Of a DNA stretch of 64,000 nucleotides, positions 26,050-38,530 are shown one piece after another. The position numbers and the translations under genes are program-made. Under the pieces are notes generated by a model. It was given only the letters and a program-made list of their open reading frames with translations, made no database searches and was not told the origin of the DNA. Numbering within the stretch: position 1 is the first letter of the stretch; each line of letters starts with the position of its first letter. The DNA comes from Girardinichthys multiradiatus (Eukaryota; Chordata; Actinopteri; Cyprinodontiformes; Goodeidae): contig NC_061816.1 of NCBI RefSeq assembly GCF_021462225.1, positions 6,544,119-6,608,118 of the forward strand, in the 5' to 3' direction.

Positions 26050-27010
26050 CTTGATCTACAATCTTTAGATTCTAGGACTTTTTGGGAATATTTAAAGACG
26101 AGTGTTTGGACAACTGACCACCTGATTATCAACATGAGTGAGTTTTAGGAACACATTCTGAAATAAGACCGTCAATTTAAAATATGATATAAACAGATCA
26201 TCAACATATTGGATAACCAACATATTTCTGTGACCATGCTGGGCAAACAACATGGCCAAAGTGAATGTAGTTGCATAAAAACACAATTCCTGGAAAGAAG
26301 AAGAGATCTTTCTGCCTATTTTTGGCAAAACGTATTTTCAAGACCTTTGCTTTACAGTGAAAGGGTACAGCTGAAAGACAGAGGAGGACTGGTAAAGAGA
26401 AAGACAGAACCAAATCATTATGGAACCACTTGTTTCAGAATATTTAGATTTCAGAACCTCTTGGAGATCCTCAAGGTCTTGTGTTTGGACTACAAACACT
26501 TGTTTTCACAAGACTGCACATTCTACATATAATCCGAGGATATTATTGACATATAGTCATATTTATTTGACTATGCTGGACAAAAACATTTCTTCCGTTT
26601 TACAAAGTTCCAGAAAATCCTGGAACCGAGAAGAGACATTTCTGACTATTTTTGACAGCATCCTTTGGGTGAACTTATTTCTACACGAATGGCTTGATAT
26701 ATAAGACTTTGAATTTGTGACCAGAAGGAGGTCCTCAAAGATGAGTGTTTGGACCCCTGAAATAACATTGAAGACATGTTTTTGTGAAAAATATTCTCTG
26801 TAAAGTTTGAGGACAACTTTAGGATACAAGGCCAAATCATTCAACTAAGAACAAATATTTCCACCCAATTTAGGCAAAACGGTTGATCCAGATTAGTCCA
26901 GTAGTTCCCAGTGTTTAGAGATTGAACTCGATCTGTCATTTATCAAAATTTATAATTTTCTTACTTTTAGGCCAACATTTGATACCTGCTTACATTTAGA
27001 CTGTCTGAGT
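26050..27010. repeat. three-unit diverged tandem repeat (~265-380 bp units)
   Basis: Unit starts share TTAGATT-type text followed by a GGxxxxxCTCAAxGxxxxGTGTTTGGAC pattern at about 26062, 26440 and 26705. Later in the units come GACCATGCTGGGCAAACAACAT / GACTATGCTGGACAAAAACAT (about 26231 and 26568) and TCCTGGAAAGAAGAAGAGATCTTTCTG / TCCTGGAACCGAGAAGAGACATTTCTG (about 26287 and 26616). The tail joins the dispersed family seen at 19.4 and 24.6 kb. Confidence 0.75.
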
Positions 27011-28189
27011 TGTTCAAGTGGGGAAGAAATTCTTAAAACAGATTTGTCTGATTTGTCTCTTCAGATGGTAAAAAAAAAACAAAGCAAACACACACCAACA
27101 CACACACCTCTCTCTTTGTTAAACAAACCATATATCTCTGCTTTTCTCTGTGGCTTGGCCTGGGCTGGGAGGGCAGGGGAGGTGAAAGAGGAGAGGGGGA
27201 TGAAGGAGGAGGAGGTGCACGCTGGGTATTTTTAAACGGAGGCTGGAAACAAAGGCCCCTCCTGAGGCCAGCCCCCTGCCCGCAGGATCACCTAGTCCCA
27301 GGCTACCCTGCACCATTTTTCCCACGCTAACCTCCGGCCTCATTTGCATCCCCTGCTGCCCCTCGCAGCGATTATTTTCAGGTGAGCTGCTCTCTATGGA
27401 GGCTTAAGTGTGGACGTCCCTGTTTATGTCTATGTGAATGCGTGTGTTTACGTGATTTTATATCCCAAGGCCTATTATTGAGTCCTGGTGTGTGTGTGTG
27501 TGTGCGTGTGCATGTCCACCCCCTGATCCTGCTCTTAATTACGACTGACTGGCACCAGACACAATCGCCCCCTTGATTTCGCCACCCTCCCCTCCGAGCG
27601 GCCCGCGGTGACCCGAATCATCTCCCAGCAGCAGCTGGAGGAGGACGGCTTCGTCTGCACACGATGACGACTACAGAGTTGCGCTGTCTTCCTCCTCCTG
27701 GAACACAGCTCAGACTGTCGCTGCTATTATACGGCCTTTTCTATAGGCTACAACAGCCCTCTGTGCGATACTGTATGAGTCCCGGCGCGGCAAGAGGCAG
27801 CAGCGTGTCCTATTCATTCATTAACACAGCTGTCGCACACGTTAACCAGACTCAACAGTCAACAGCGTGAGCACTACAGGCTACAACACAGCCATAAAGT
27901 GCACTAATGGCCTCTACAGTATGTGCACTGCAGGAAGCAAGCACTATTCTACGGCACATTTATCACACAATACCAAGGAAAACTTCCATGATACAAAATT
28001 GCACCATAAAACCTTAATGTTCTGTCTTTTACCTTCACTAAGACACCATTAAATCAGCTTTTTTTGTTGTCTCATATTCTAATTTTCTGCTAAAGATTTG
28101 TCTGATTTTTTCGGAAGCCCTAAACTGGATGTGGACGTTTTGTTAGACACCTTTTAGGACCACAGCAGAGGTTTGATGTTAGTTTTTAA
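27011..28189. other. intronic sequence, GC-richer, no gene seen
   Basis: Includes a TG run at 27489-27505 and a GC-rich part at 27240-27370 and 27570-27640. No splice-flanked conserved frame was found. Confidence 0.4.
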
Positions 28190-29000
28190 AGACTTACAGT
28201 GCTGTGCAAAAGTTTTAAATTAACTGTAATGTCTTTTAGCTTCGCTTCCAAGTAGCCCTTGTAAGAAGTTCAGATTAGTTTGATCCAGTTGTGCCTCTAA
28301 ACATGATGGGATATTAGCTGAACATCAGTAGGTTTGGTTGCAAAAAGCAGAGATGTGATGGATTTTTACCACAGTCCTAAAGTTTAAGCCTATAACATCT
28401 TAAAACCTAATTTCCAAAGAACTTAACTTTCAACTTTCAGGATGTTCTTTTAATGCAAAATATTGCTTTGCAGAGTTTCTGAAGGCCTCTCTGAGTTTCT
28501 CTTTAAATCTTAGCTTCTTGAACAAAAAAACCTTAAAGAAATAAGTACTTTATACTTCATCTTCCTACATGAATGCACAAACTTGTCTGTTGATATAGTT
28601 CTTGGATTTATTTTAAATTTGGCTGAAATAGACCGGTCATGATGCTTTGCAATTCTAATTTTCTGCAGAAATGTAAAACATTTAAAAATAATGTAATTGT
28701 TTTAGCAGAATTGGTCCATTACTTCCTTTTTACAGATAATTTGGTCCATTTAAGCTTCAAATCTGATTGTTTACCAGAGGATGAACTGTAGCAGGTAATG
28801 ATAAAGAAAGCAGAAATTTGTTGATTATTTTCAGTGGCTTACAGAGCTGTGCAAAAGTTTCCGACCAGCTGCAGTTTCATTAAGCCAGGGTATCTTTTAG
28901 GGTGTCTTTTAATCCTATTTTTAAAAAGTTCAGCACTTAGATGAAAATCATAGAGAAATAGGGACATTTTATACAAAGCTGAATTGTTTTCCTACATTAA
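28190..29000. repeat. two copies of a GTGCAAAAGTTT dispersed repeat
   Basis: CTTACAGTGCTGTGCAAAAGTTTT at about 28191 and CTTACAGAGCTGTGCAAAAGTTTCC at about 28838 head two related segments. Both continue with CTTTTA...AAGTTCAG-type text. The same head word (ACTGTGCAAAAGTCTGG) starts the repeat to the right of the Tc1 element at 63166. This is likely an old nonautonomous DNA transposon family. Confidence 0.5.
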
Positions 29001-31090
29001 TAGATTTATTGCAAATTATTACTTGAAAGGTGTTGAAATTCAATCAAATTCAGGCAATTTTTCTTGGTTTACAACCCCCCTGATATTTCACTGTATCAAG
29101 TCAACTTGCACTTTATGTTAGATCCATTGAGACCAGACTATGTGATGATCAAGGCTCATTTATGACCTTGTTCATGACTGTTTGACATAACAATTTACAG
29201 TCAGGGTCGGAGCATTTATGTAAAAATGTTCACATTGTTCTCCCTAACAAACCTGAACTCCATCACCCCAGCTGTGTCGGATCCTTGTTCTTCCCACTGA
29301 GCGGCACACGCAGAAAAAATAGCCCACTGATGTCGGGCCTCTGCACTTCTGCACAGCATCGGCAAACAGACAGAACCAATGTTTGTCCTGTTGCAGCCGG
29401 GAGCCGCGCTCATAACCGCACCTTATTATTTCACATCATCATGAGCTCCAAAAGTCGACGGAGAAGAGGGGGGAAAGGTAGCTACGAGGCAGGAGGAAGC
29501 AAACACACACATGCCTAATATAATTGTCAGCGTTCATCCCTCCCCCAGCTCAAAGTGAAGTCCCGGCGTTCACGGAGAAGGGTAATTATCGTGTATCCCG
29601 AATGGGAGGATGCAACCAACTCTGGCTCTGATTAAAGGGGACAGGAGAGGAGTGTTGCCTCCCTTCTGCAAGCCAGCGTTTAGGGGGGAGGCGCACCTTT
29701 CACTGGCCAAACAATGTCTGTCAGCCGCTATCAATAGCTGCTGTGGGAGGAAATGCTCGCCAAGGTGCTTGGACTGGGTATAAATTGGGTGAAAAGTGGC
29801 TTAACTCTGAAAATGTTACCCTTAGAGCAGGTTTCTGTCTCTGGATCACTCAATCAGGCTGTGTGGATCCAGATTATGTTGTACCTGGCTGCTCTAATCC
29901 CTCACATGAGGAAGAAAAAAGGAGAAGGTCCTGTCAAAATCACTCTTGTCAGAGCTTTTTTAGTTAGCCTTGTGTCACGCTACGCTCCTCTTCCTGCTTC
30001 ACTCCCTTCACCTCATTTCTGCTCCCCAGAGGTTTCCATCTGCACACACATTCCCCTCCAACCCCGCTGCACATTCCCCTCCACAGCATTAACACGTTTC
30101 CTCAAAGAAACACAACGGCGAACACCTTCTTCCGCTTCGGATTCACCTCCGAAGATAAAATAAAAACCAAAACCGGTGGAGGAGCTCCATACACCCCAGC
30201 GCCTTTCAAGTTCAAAGGAAGGAAGTTTGCTGCCACTTGAGAGCTAATTGTCCATTGCAAATGCGAGTGTGATCGTACAGCAGTGAAATCAGATAATGAC
30301 TAAAAACAGGGAACATATGCAGAGGTTTCATTTAGGAAATAAATTAGCTAAAAACGCCACAGATTTGTCTCCCCACACATCGAGTTGAGTCACCGAATCG
30401 TGGAAGATGATCGTCTAGGCTCGATTTCTGAAAATTACCTCTGCCGCACCCTAACCCCCGCCCCCGGGGGGGAAAAAAAAAAAAACTTATCAGCAGCTAC
30501 TCCTCCTTCATTTTATTTCATTTATGAATTACAAGGGAAGATGCCATTATATATTATTAATTCTCTGCTGTTGCTTTGGCTCTGGCTGCTGCAGCGGTGA
30601 GCTGCGGATGTCGGCGGCGGTGTAATTACGTTCTAGCCGGGCAGCCATCCGTTTCCTTTCAAAAATTTACAGGATTCTTAATCACGTTGCTCATTTGGGT
30701 GCACGGTGGCGGGGACGGCGAAACACAAACAGGGGCACGTCTGTTTGCACGGGAACACCTGCTTAGCATTGATAGCAGATGTCAGTCAGTGAACTGAACA
30801 AGGAAAAAAATAGAGAAAGTGCAGGGATGAGGGAGGGGGTGGAATTAAAAATGCAAGCATCACCAACTTCTTATTATTTACTTACTCTGAAAATGAACTA
30901 GTGGAATGGGAGAAGGAAAATCCTGGCAAACGGCAGGGAAGCTGGGCCTCGTAATTGTGCCTCCCTCCTTTTTGCTTCCTCCTCTGCTTTAAATCCAGCT
31001 AACTAGTGAGCATCAAGAGGCGTTTTTTAACCTTTTCCCTCATTCTTTTTCCTCCACGTACCGAGCGCAGGAGTTTTTTTTATATTTCTA
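29001..31090. other. unique intronic sequence, no gene seen
   Basis: Mixed composition. The part 30520-30570 (TTTATGAATTACAAGGG...CCATTATATATTATTAATTC) is regulatory-like. A C/G then A homopolymer junction lies at 30461-30485. No exon is supported. Confidence 0.35.
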
Positions 31091-31094
31091 TCCG

Positions 31095-31190
31095 TTTGCA
31101 TCAGTCTTTGCTGCATTATTCATTTGCATTATAGTGCGGGGTGGTAATTAAATCTTGCCTGGGATGCTGCTGTATTTAAATGGAATGTGA
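31095..31190. promoter_or_regulatory. candidate enhancer with octamer and homeodomain sites
   Basis: Carries a perfect octamer ATTTGCAT (31122-31129), CATTATAG beside it, GGTAATTAAATC (31143-31154) and TGTATTTAAATGG, in repeat-free DNA. POU plus homeodomain pairs are common in neural enhancers. Motif-based inference. Confidence 0.38.
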
Positions 31191-31443
31191 ATATTTTAGC
31201 GGAGGGGATGCAGAATGCCTAATCTGCCCCCCCACATTCACACAAACACACCCACTCTCCCTTTCTCCTCTGTTTTTGCCTTTTTCACTACTGGCTGTGG
31301 GCTTTTCAGATTGTTTATGGTGCCCGCCGCTCGCTCTAAACGGCTTCTTTCTTAAAGAATAATACTGTTGAGTCAACAACTGCATTGACAAACGTATTTC
31401 AGCTGATGCATTTGCCCGAGCAGGGATATTTGATACCTCAAAG

Positions 31444-31464
31444 ACACACACACACACACACACA
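31444..31464. repeat. (CA)n microsatellite
   Basis: Ten uninterrupted CA units. Confidence 0.95.
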
Positions 31465-34400
31465 GCTTCCTTCTCTGCACACACCCACGTGGAGACACAA
31501 ACAGATAAAAAATCTTGCCAACAAAATGGCCACCAAGGACCTCTGCCCGACAGAGGAGACCTTGATGACAAACCCTCAGCTGTGAGAGATTGTAAGACAG
31601 AGACAAGAAGGAACAGCAGGGGTGGAAAACTGATAAAACGTCTCGTTAATCCAAACATGTTCCTAAATACATCTACTACTATACATTTTGCAAAGACAAT
31701 AAAAAGTACTCAAGAAATGTGACTATTTTCTTTCTAAAGCTATAAAATACTAGTACAAAAGTATGAAACGCCATCATCTTCATATAATAATAATGTAAAG
31801 TTTTACTGCTGCAGTCAACTAATTTTGCTCAGAAGAACCAGGAAGTATGCAGAAGCTACAGTCTAAAAAGGTTCAGATTAAAAAGTGCTGATTGGGAATA
31901 GTTTGCTTTGACATTTGGTTGCCATATATTGCATGTTTATGAAATTTGCAGAGAAAATGTAGCCATGGACTAAAAAATCCCAGCCTTCAAACTTTATAAG
32001 TATGAAGCAACATTTAAGTTAAACAAGTTATGTAAAGTTGGACTTTACCTGACTGAATTGTTCTTGTAATACCTGTTTTTATAGAATCTAATCTTGGTAA
32101 TTATGCATCAGACTGTGCTTTTAAATTTAGAAAGAAAGGTTAAATCTTTCCCCATTGACCATAAATGGGGTTTCTGGCCTTGTGTTTAAAAGTATAAACA
32201 CATCAAGTGAAGTTTGACTTTACCTGAATGAAATGGCATTTTAACAACTTGTACCATTTTCACACAATCACAGTTCAAGTTTTATGATTTTTTTTTAGGA
32301 GATTTAACTCCCGAATGTTCAGCTTGGAGTGTGATGATGTCATACATTCTAGATCCTCCAAAATAGTCTGAAACTTTTGGATTTAAACTACTTTCAGGGG
32401 TATTGTTTTATCTCAACGTGTACCATCTACACATCAAAACGTAGGTGTTTTTGGCGTCTTTCATCCACTGGTTCTTCTAGAGTTGTAGTTGTTATGGTTT
32501 TGTACCAAATCCCTCCAGAGCGCAGAAGGCGCACACACCCAAACTAATTTACCCCAATTATAATTCAGCTCTGACTTTTTCTTTGATAACTGGAATTGAC
32601 GGCTCATTTCTCCAAAATAAAACATGACTCATAGTTTGTACACAAGGCCTGTTCAAGACTTATTTTTTGATTAAACTACTGGATGTTTTGGACTCTATAG
32701 GAATCTGGACTTGTTTTGCTGATTTGTGTCCTAAGGTTTCTGTTTCTGTTTCAATAAAATTAAGCAGCTGGCTAGCTTCAAGCACAATAACTCATACCTG
32801 ACGTCCCTCTCTGCTGTGCTTGAGCTCCTTAACTTATGTTTTTTTTTTAGAAACCTCTCTTTTAAGCACAAATACAGACATAAAACTTACATTTAGAAGC
32901 AGTTTGGATAATGTACAAAAACTTGACCACAACCCAAACATTTTTTCTATATTTGTAGAAAAAAAAGGCATAAAATATTAAGATTAAACATGCATTTAGT
33001 AGCATCTAGATACAGTTGAAGTATTCAAGGGAGCAGAGGGAGTCAGGTCAATAAATTCAATTGAGAGTCCAGTTGAAAAGACTTTGAATGTATGGTTCTG
33101 CAAATAAAGACAAGAAGAAGTTGTGTTTGACGCAGAGAGGACTTGTTTGTGCTGCTCGTCTACAAACGAGATAATAAAAGGCAGAAGAAGAGAAAGGGGC
33201 AATAAACCTTTTCTTCCTTTTTAGAGATCGAGGAAGAGAAATAGCGGCAGAAAGAGAAAAAGAGGAAGGACAGTGACGGAGAGAGATGACAGAGTAGAGA
33301 GAGCGAGGTTGGGAAGGCAGAGGGATGAGCTGTGCCTTTAATGCCCATCTGGCCCCGGAGATGTAATAAAATTGACATATTGATTCCTTTGAATTTACGA
33401 ATGCCTGTTTCATAAACTCTCATTTCAAAAGCCGGGGCCTCTTTAGAGCCCTGTCATTTTTCCCCCAAATGGATCAATTATGTGCCCACGTAATCCTGTT
33501 ACCTGAGGAACCCACGCATACTTCTCCCATTTGCGCCGCTTCACCGGGGCGCACAGACTCGCATTATGAGCACATAAACAAACTCAAGGTTTTTTGTTTG
33601 TTTGTGTGTGCCAAAGTGTGTGTGTTCTCTACCCCCCTCTTTTTTCCTAATATTAGCAATTGTTTCTCCCCCCCTCCACCCTCCCTCAGGGTTGTCGTAT
33701 GAGTCTCTCCCGAAGGGCTTTAGGGAGGCTTTTTTCCCTTCTTGTTTCTTGTTTTTGAAGTCGTAGAAATCCCCTCTACCCCTGCCACCTTGACATCAAC
33801 ATAAACAACCCTTCCTGAAAGCTGGATAAACACAGATTTCATTTCCATCAGGAAAAAAAATCTTCATCTCTGTCTTTAAAACACACAAAAAGAAAGACAA
33901 GCAAAGATTTTCTGCTTTTGGCGAATACACCTTCTGAGCCTCAAGACAGAAATATTAAGGAGTTTGAATTAATGCAAATAATTCCTCATCTGTAGCATAA
34001 AAATATGCAATGAAAATGAACTTTTACTGCTGGTGACCATATACAGTTAATAGGTGGAAGTCCATAAAACAGCTGGAAGCAGCTAGAGCTGGAACTAAAT
34101 GAGCAGCTGACTTGTTCTTCCCTACATTTAAAACTTGAAGAATCAGTATAGATAGGGTCAATAAAAAAGGCAGCTACAAGTGGTTACGGGTCAAACCGCC
34201 GCGGCAGTAGCGATCCGTCAGGTGGAACGGAAATGTGGGAGGGTAGGCGGCACACGGGAGCCGGCTGGAAATCGCGATGTTGTAATGCCAACGAGGAGAC
34301 ATGGAAAGAGGAGGGGTGGAGGTAAAGAATCAATCCGGGATCTTATTTTCTACACTTGGGTGAGCTACAAGCAGCTCAGTTACACTACGCTTCCACCGAA

Positions 34401-35685
34401 CAATCAGGTTCACAAAACGACGACATACCGTGTCACTTACCGCCTGACCTGTTCAGCAGACTGACTTAGAGGAGAAAACAGAGAAACTAAGAAAATAACC
34501 ATGAATCTCTGAAAGAGTTTTCTTCTGTTTTTCACCAGAAGGTGTCTGAAGTATGCCTGACGAGAATCTAGGGTCCACAGTATGGATCAAACCAAGAAAA
34601 TTAGAAGGCTCAAAATCTGCTCGTTTCCCAAGCAGATCTGATTGTTGCAGCAATGTATTCGTGGGGGGTTGAGGGGAGCTCTGAAGACCAACATGTGTCA
34701 TACAGCAGCTGCAGAAAGTTCCTGGAGCTTTGAGACGATTGTTAAAAAGTGAAGAGGAGGTTGGGGCTCAACGGGCTGACAGGCAGCTGAGTTTGTGCTC
34801 ACTGGACTTAATCTAAAAGAAAAAGGCCCCAGTTATGATGAAAGGTCGACAGAGTATATCTCAGCAAATTGGCTTTTCCTTTTTGCCTTTTTCATGCCGG
34901 CTGATGCTTTAGCTCCACTGCTGTGGAAAGCTAATGATCTATGGCCTGGCAGCTCACACTCTCTCCCTCCCACCTGTCCAGACCTACTGCACCTCCTCTT
35001 AGTTCCACTTTCTGGGAAACCTTTGGTCTCCCAAGCATCAACACTATCTTTCATGTTTTATTTAAGCACACCTGAAATGAAAGAATCATAACTTGGTGTC
35101 TGCAGAACATGATGACATGCTGAGGAGGTATTCACCCTTTTTGAATCAGCTGACATGAAGGGCGCTGGCCCCCCAGGACTGGAGATGGACACCACTGGAG
35201 AAAGTAGTATGGTGAAAGATAGTGGCCGAGATCAGGAGATGACGGAACTGTGTGGTTCTGCAACCATAATGATGGACAATGGTAACTACCTAAAGGAAGG
35301 GGGAGCTGACCCCAGAGCACTGAGAGTTCCTGGAAACTCTCACTTGCCAACTTTTTGCAACCATGTTTTTACCCACTCAACCCAGTCCCCCATGTATTCG
35401 CTTCTTGCTTAAATTGACGCCTCTGAGTAAATTTGTGCACTTATGTGTCATTATTTAGCATCTAAAAATCAACGTTAACTCCAGCAGAATACAAAACAGC
35501 TTCAGTGTTTTGCAAACATGTTCACCTGCATGCTGGGAAACTAAAGATGCAGAGCTGGAAGGTGTGGGGGGGTACACTCTGTTGCAATCTCTCGTGTTGC
35601 ACAGACTCCCACCCCCATCACCCCAACCCCTCCTTTTATAAATTACCTCATCAGTGAGTGAAATTAACACCGATTCTTGCAGGCA
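31465..35685. other. intronic sequence, no gene seen
   Basis: The part 31730-32260 has faint internal repetition (GTAAAGTTGGACTTTACCTGACTGAA at about 32033 and GTGAAGTTTGACTTTACCTGAATGAA at about 32208). The part 33110-33330 is purine-rich. The remainder is unique. No exon is supported. Confidence 0.4.
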
Positions 35686-35689
35686 ATTT

Positions 35690-35900
35690 CTCAATTTCCA
35701 ATGCTAATTAGCTTTCTCTCTTTACTTTTAAATTCTGTAGCACCTGTTTGGGGGGAAGACATCTTAGGCAGTGCAGGCGCATTTAATCACAATTTTAATT
35801 AACCGTCCCCGTAGATGTGAAAGAGAAGCAATTATAATGCAGATGAATGATGATTTTTCCACATTAAATTGTTTTGTTTCTTCGTTATGTTGATTGCATA
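35690..35900. promoter_or_regulatory. candidate conserved noncoding element
   Basis: TGCTAATTAGCTTTC, ACAATTTTAATTAACC and GCAATTATAATGCAGATGAATGATG lie within 200 bp, repeat-free, with a CACCTG word at 35742. Inference from motif density. Confidence 0.33.
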
Positions 35901-37439
35901 AATACTGGCGCTGTTCAGTTTTTATCTACTGTAATTTTTTGTAATTGTTTTGCACGAAAAAGAACGAGAGAGAGAGGAAAAAGCAGCAGAAAGGGTTTTT
36001 AACAGAGTTTGCTTTCTGAAGAATTGTTTCAATTAGTTAACCAGTTAATCGTCAAAGAAACAGGCGCAGGTTTTGGCACAAAGTGATTTTGTTTTACCCC
36101 TAAAACCGTTGGTTTGTCAGCTTGGAAGCTTGGTTTTATTTCTTTGGGGGGGAACAACCTCCTCAGACATCTTGTTCGACCTTAACAAACTATTAAATCA
36201 AATGAAAGTCATCTACTATCTTCACTCAGCCTCCATTTTAACTACTGAGCATATAGTTGTGAATGAAAGCACAGATGGGTGATACTGGAATGGACTCATA
36301 ATCTTTATGCGCTCGTGAAAATATCATTGCGTTCAATGAAGGCGCTTTCGACTGCGTTTATTGCTCCTCCTTCTTGGAAACTTTTACTTAAATGTCAGTT
36401 GTAGCATCAACAGAGGTGGGATTTCCCCTCATACTCTTTGCAAGTTTTGCTGCAAAAAGTTGACGATTTTTGCCCTGAAATCTTTGGTTGCAAGGTTGTA
36501 AAAAGTGGTACTCTGTGCTGCAAAAAGCTTGCTGCAAGGCACAAAAACAGCTCCCAGAATCCCCTTGTGTTCATGTCCCTCCGCCCTTCACCACCCCAGC
36601 AGCACTCAGTCCCTAATCCCACTGAGCACGGCTTTCAGTTTGCCCAGAGACCATGCAGGACAACTCCAACGGTCCAAACTCAGACACACAGGCACACAAT
36701 CCCTTATTTTCCCTGTTTCATATCACCGCTCCAGTCACACGGATACTCACTTTTGCAGCTATACCTGTCTGCAACTCAATCAACAACAGCTTTGACTCAA
36801 GCTGTATATTTTTCAACCTCACCCGGAGGTGCATCTAAAAGGAAGAAGCTCCTCTTTTGAATATTAGCTGGAGGTAAACAGAGCATTAAATCCTGCAGAA
36901 AAAATGGCTGTGGGGGCCAATATGGGCGGGGGACAATGCCTTTGGCCCCGGCGTCTCTGAGCCTTTGTTCTCGGCTTAACGAAAACGCCGCCATCACACC
37001 GTTTTTACCTCAGTATCGCCCCGTCAAAAACGGCCATCAGCCCATACAAAGCTGGGGAACAGGGGAACGAGGAGAGACTAGAAAAGATTAAAACACAAAA
37101 GCGTGAGGTAAGAGATGTAAAACTGACAAGAAATGAATAAAAACATAATAAGAACATATATTGGCTGTGGGGAAAGGGGTTTGTGGGGTTTTTGAGCTTT
37201 ATGACGTGGTGACAACAGAACTGGAGCAGGTCCACTAAAGGTTTCATCATAAAAAGTGCCTATCTGTGTCCCTCAGAGGACCATGGTGCATAGAGGAGGA
37301 AGAAAGAAAGAGAACATCTGCAGATGTCTTAAAAAAACACTAATCTGGACTGATGAGATCATGATGGCAATCGTGGTCCTTTTTTTCAAGAACAGTTATT
37401 CATGCAGTTTTTTCCTTTCTGGGTAAAATAAACCTTGAT
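35901..37439. other. intronic sequence, no gene seen
   Basis: No named repeat or supported exon. Short frames here lack splice context and conservation-like composition. Confidence 0.4.
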
Positions 37440-38530
37440 GCAACATCAAAATATGCAGTGGTCTTCACCCTGCATCAACAACCATAATCTATAAATCCAC
37501 TCATGTTTGGCAGGTTGTAAAATCTATATTATCCTTAATAATATGAATCAAATAAACTGGAATAAAACTGAGTTGATATCCAATTACTAAGCAGCTCTTA
37601 ACCCAAGAGGATCTTTAACTGCTTTTACTGCTTTGAGTTGATTCGCCTCCACCCTCTCCTCCACAATCCAGAGCATCAAGATTCAAAAATAACTTTTTCT
37701 AGATCATAAATATTATTCAGGGTGAAAAAATGTTTCTTGTCCTCAAGGCAGGGTTGCTAGGAGGGAGATAAAATCTAAACTATCCCCACTAATATGGTTC
37801 AATTAACTTGGAAAAACCATTTTGGGTGTATATAAGAAGGATTTATTACTACTTAACCTCCAAAATTGACATTTGATGGTCCTGGACAAAGACGAAGCTT
37901 CTTATGCCAGAGGTTCAAGATTAAAACCCATTTGTTCTAGATCAGGGTTAATATCCAGAGGAAGCCTAACAACGCTCCATTTCTTTTGCACAAGAGACAT
38001 TTGCAAAGAACATGCAATGCTCTTTGATATGAGCATGATGTGAAGATCCATTCATGTCAGCAGTTGATACGGTCTAAACTGTCCCCACTAATGTCAGCTA
38101 ATTAAGTCAAAAAAATAAATGCTGAATTGATTTAGAATGAGTGAGCAGCACTTAAACCCAAAACGCTGAACTTCGAACTCCATGGATCTGATGCCATGAT
38201 TCATCCACTCTGGTTTGCCTCTTTTCTACAATCTAGAGTTTCAAGATTCAAAAATAACTTGTTTTTTTAAGATTATGGCTAATATAACTAGGAATTTTCT
38301 TTTTCAGGAAAAAAACTCAACAATGCCACATTTCTTTCACTCAAGAGACGGTTAGGCGAAAGGAAAACCTCCAACCACCTTTGCTTTGTCTTCAGGTAAC
38401 TCTGCTCATGTGTTTTAGGTGATAACATCTAAACAACCCCTTTTAATATGAGTGATTAAAGTTGGAATAAAAATCCTGAGTTGATATAGAAAGAACAAGT
38501 CTTGGACGAAGCTGGAGCTTCTGATGCCAT
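37440..38530. repeat. four-unit diverged tandem array (~250-350 bp units)
   Basis: Four unit heads follow the pattern CATGT...GGxxxTAAAATCTAAACTATCCCCACTAATATG at about 37505, 37752, 38055 and 38407. Shared inner words include GAGTTGATAT, TCCTGGACAAAGACGAAGCTTCTTATGCCA / TCTTGGACGAAGCTGGAGCTTCTGATGCCA and CAAGATTCAAAAATAACTT. No unit has a coding frame. Confidence 0.8.

Noticed and set aside
29753..30163. 136-codon plus-strand frame
   Set aside because: No family resemblance and lies inside the zeb2 intron on the opposite strand, without splice or promoter support.
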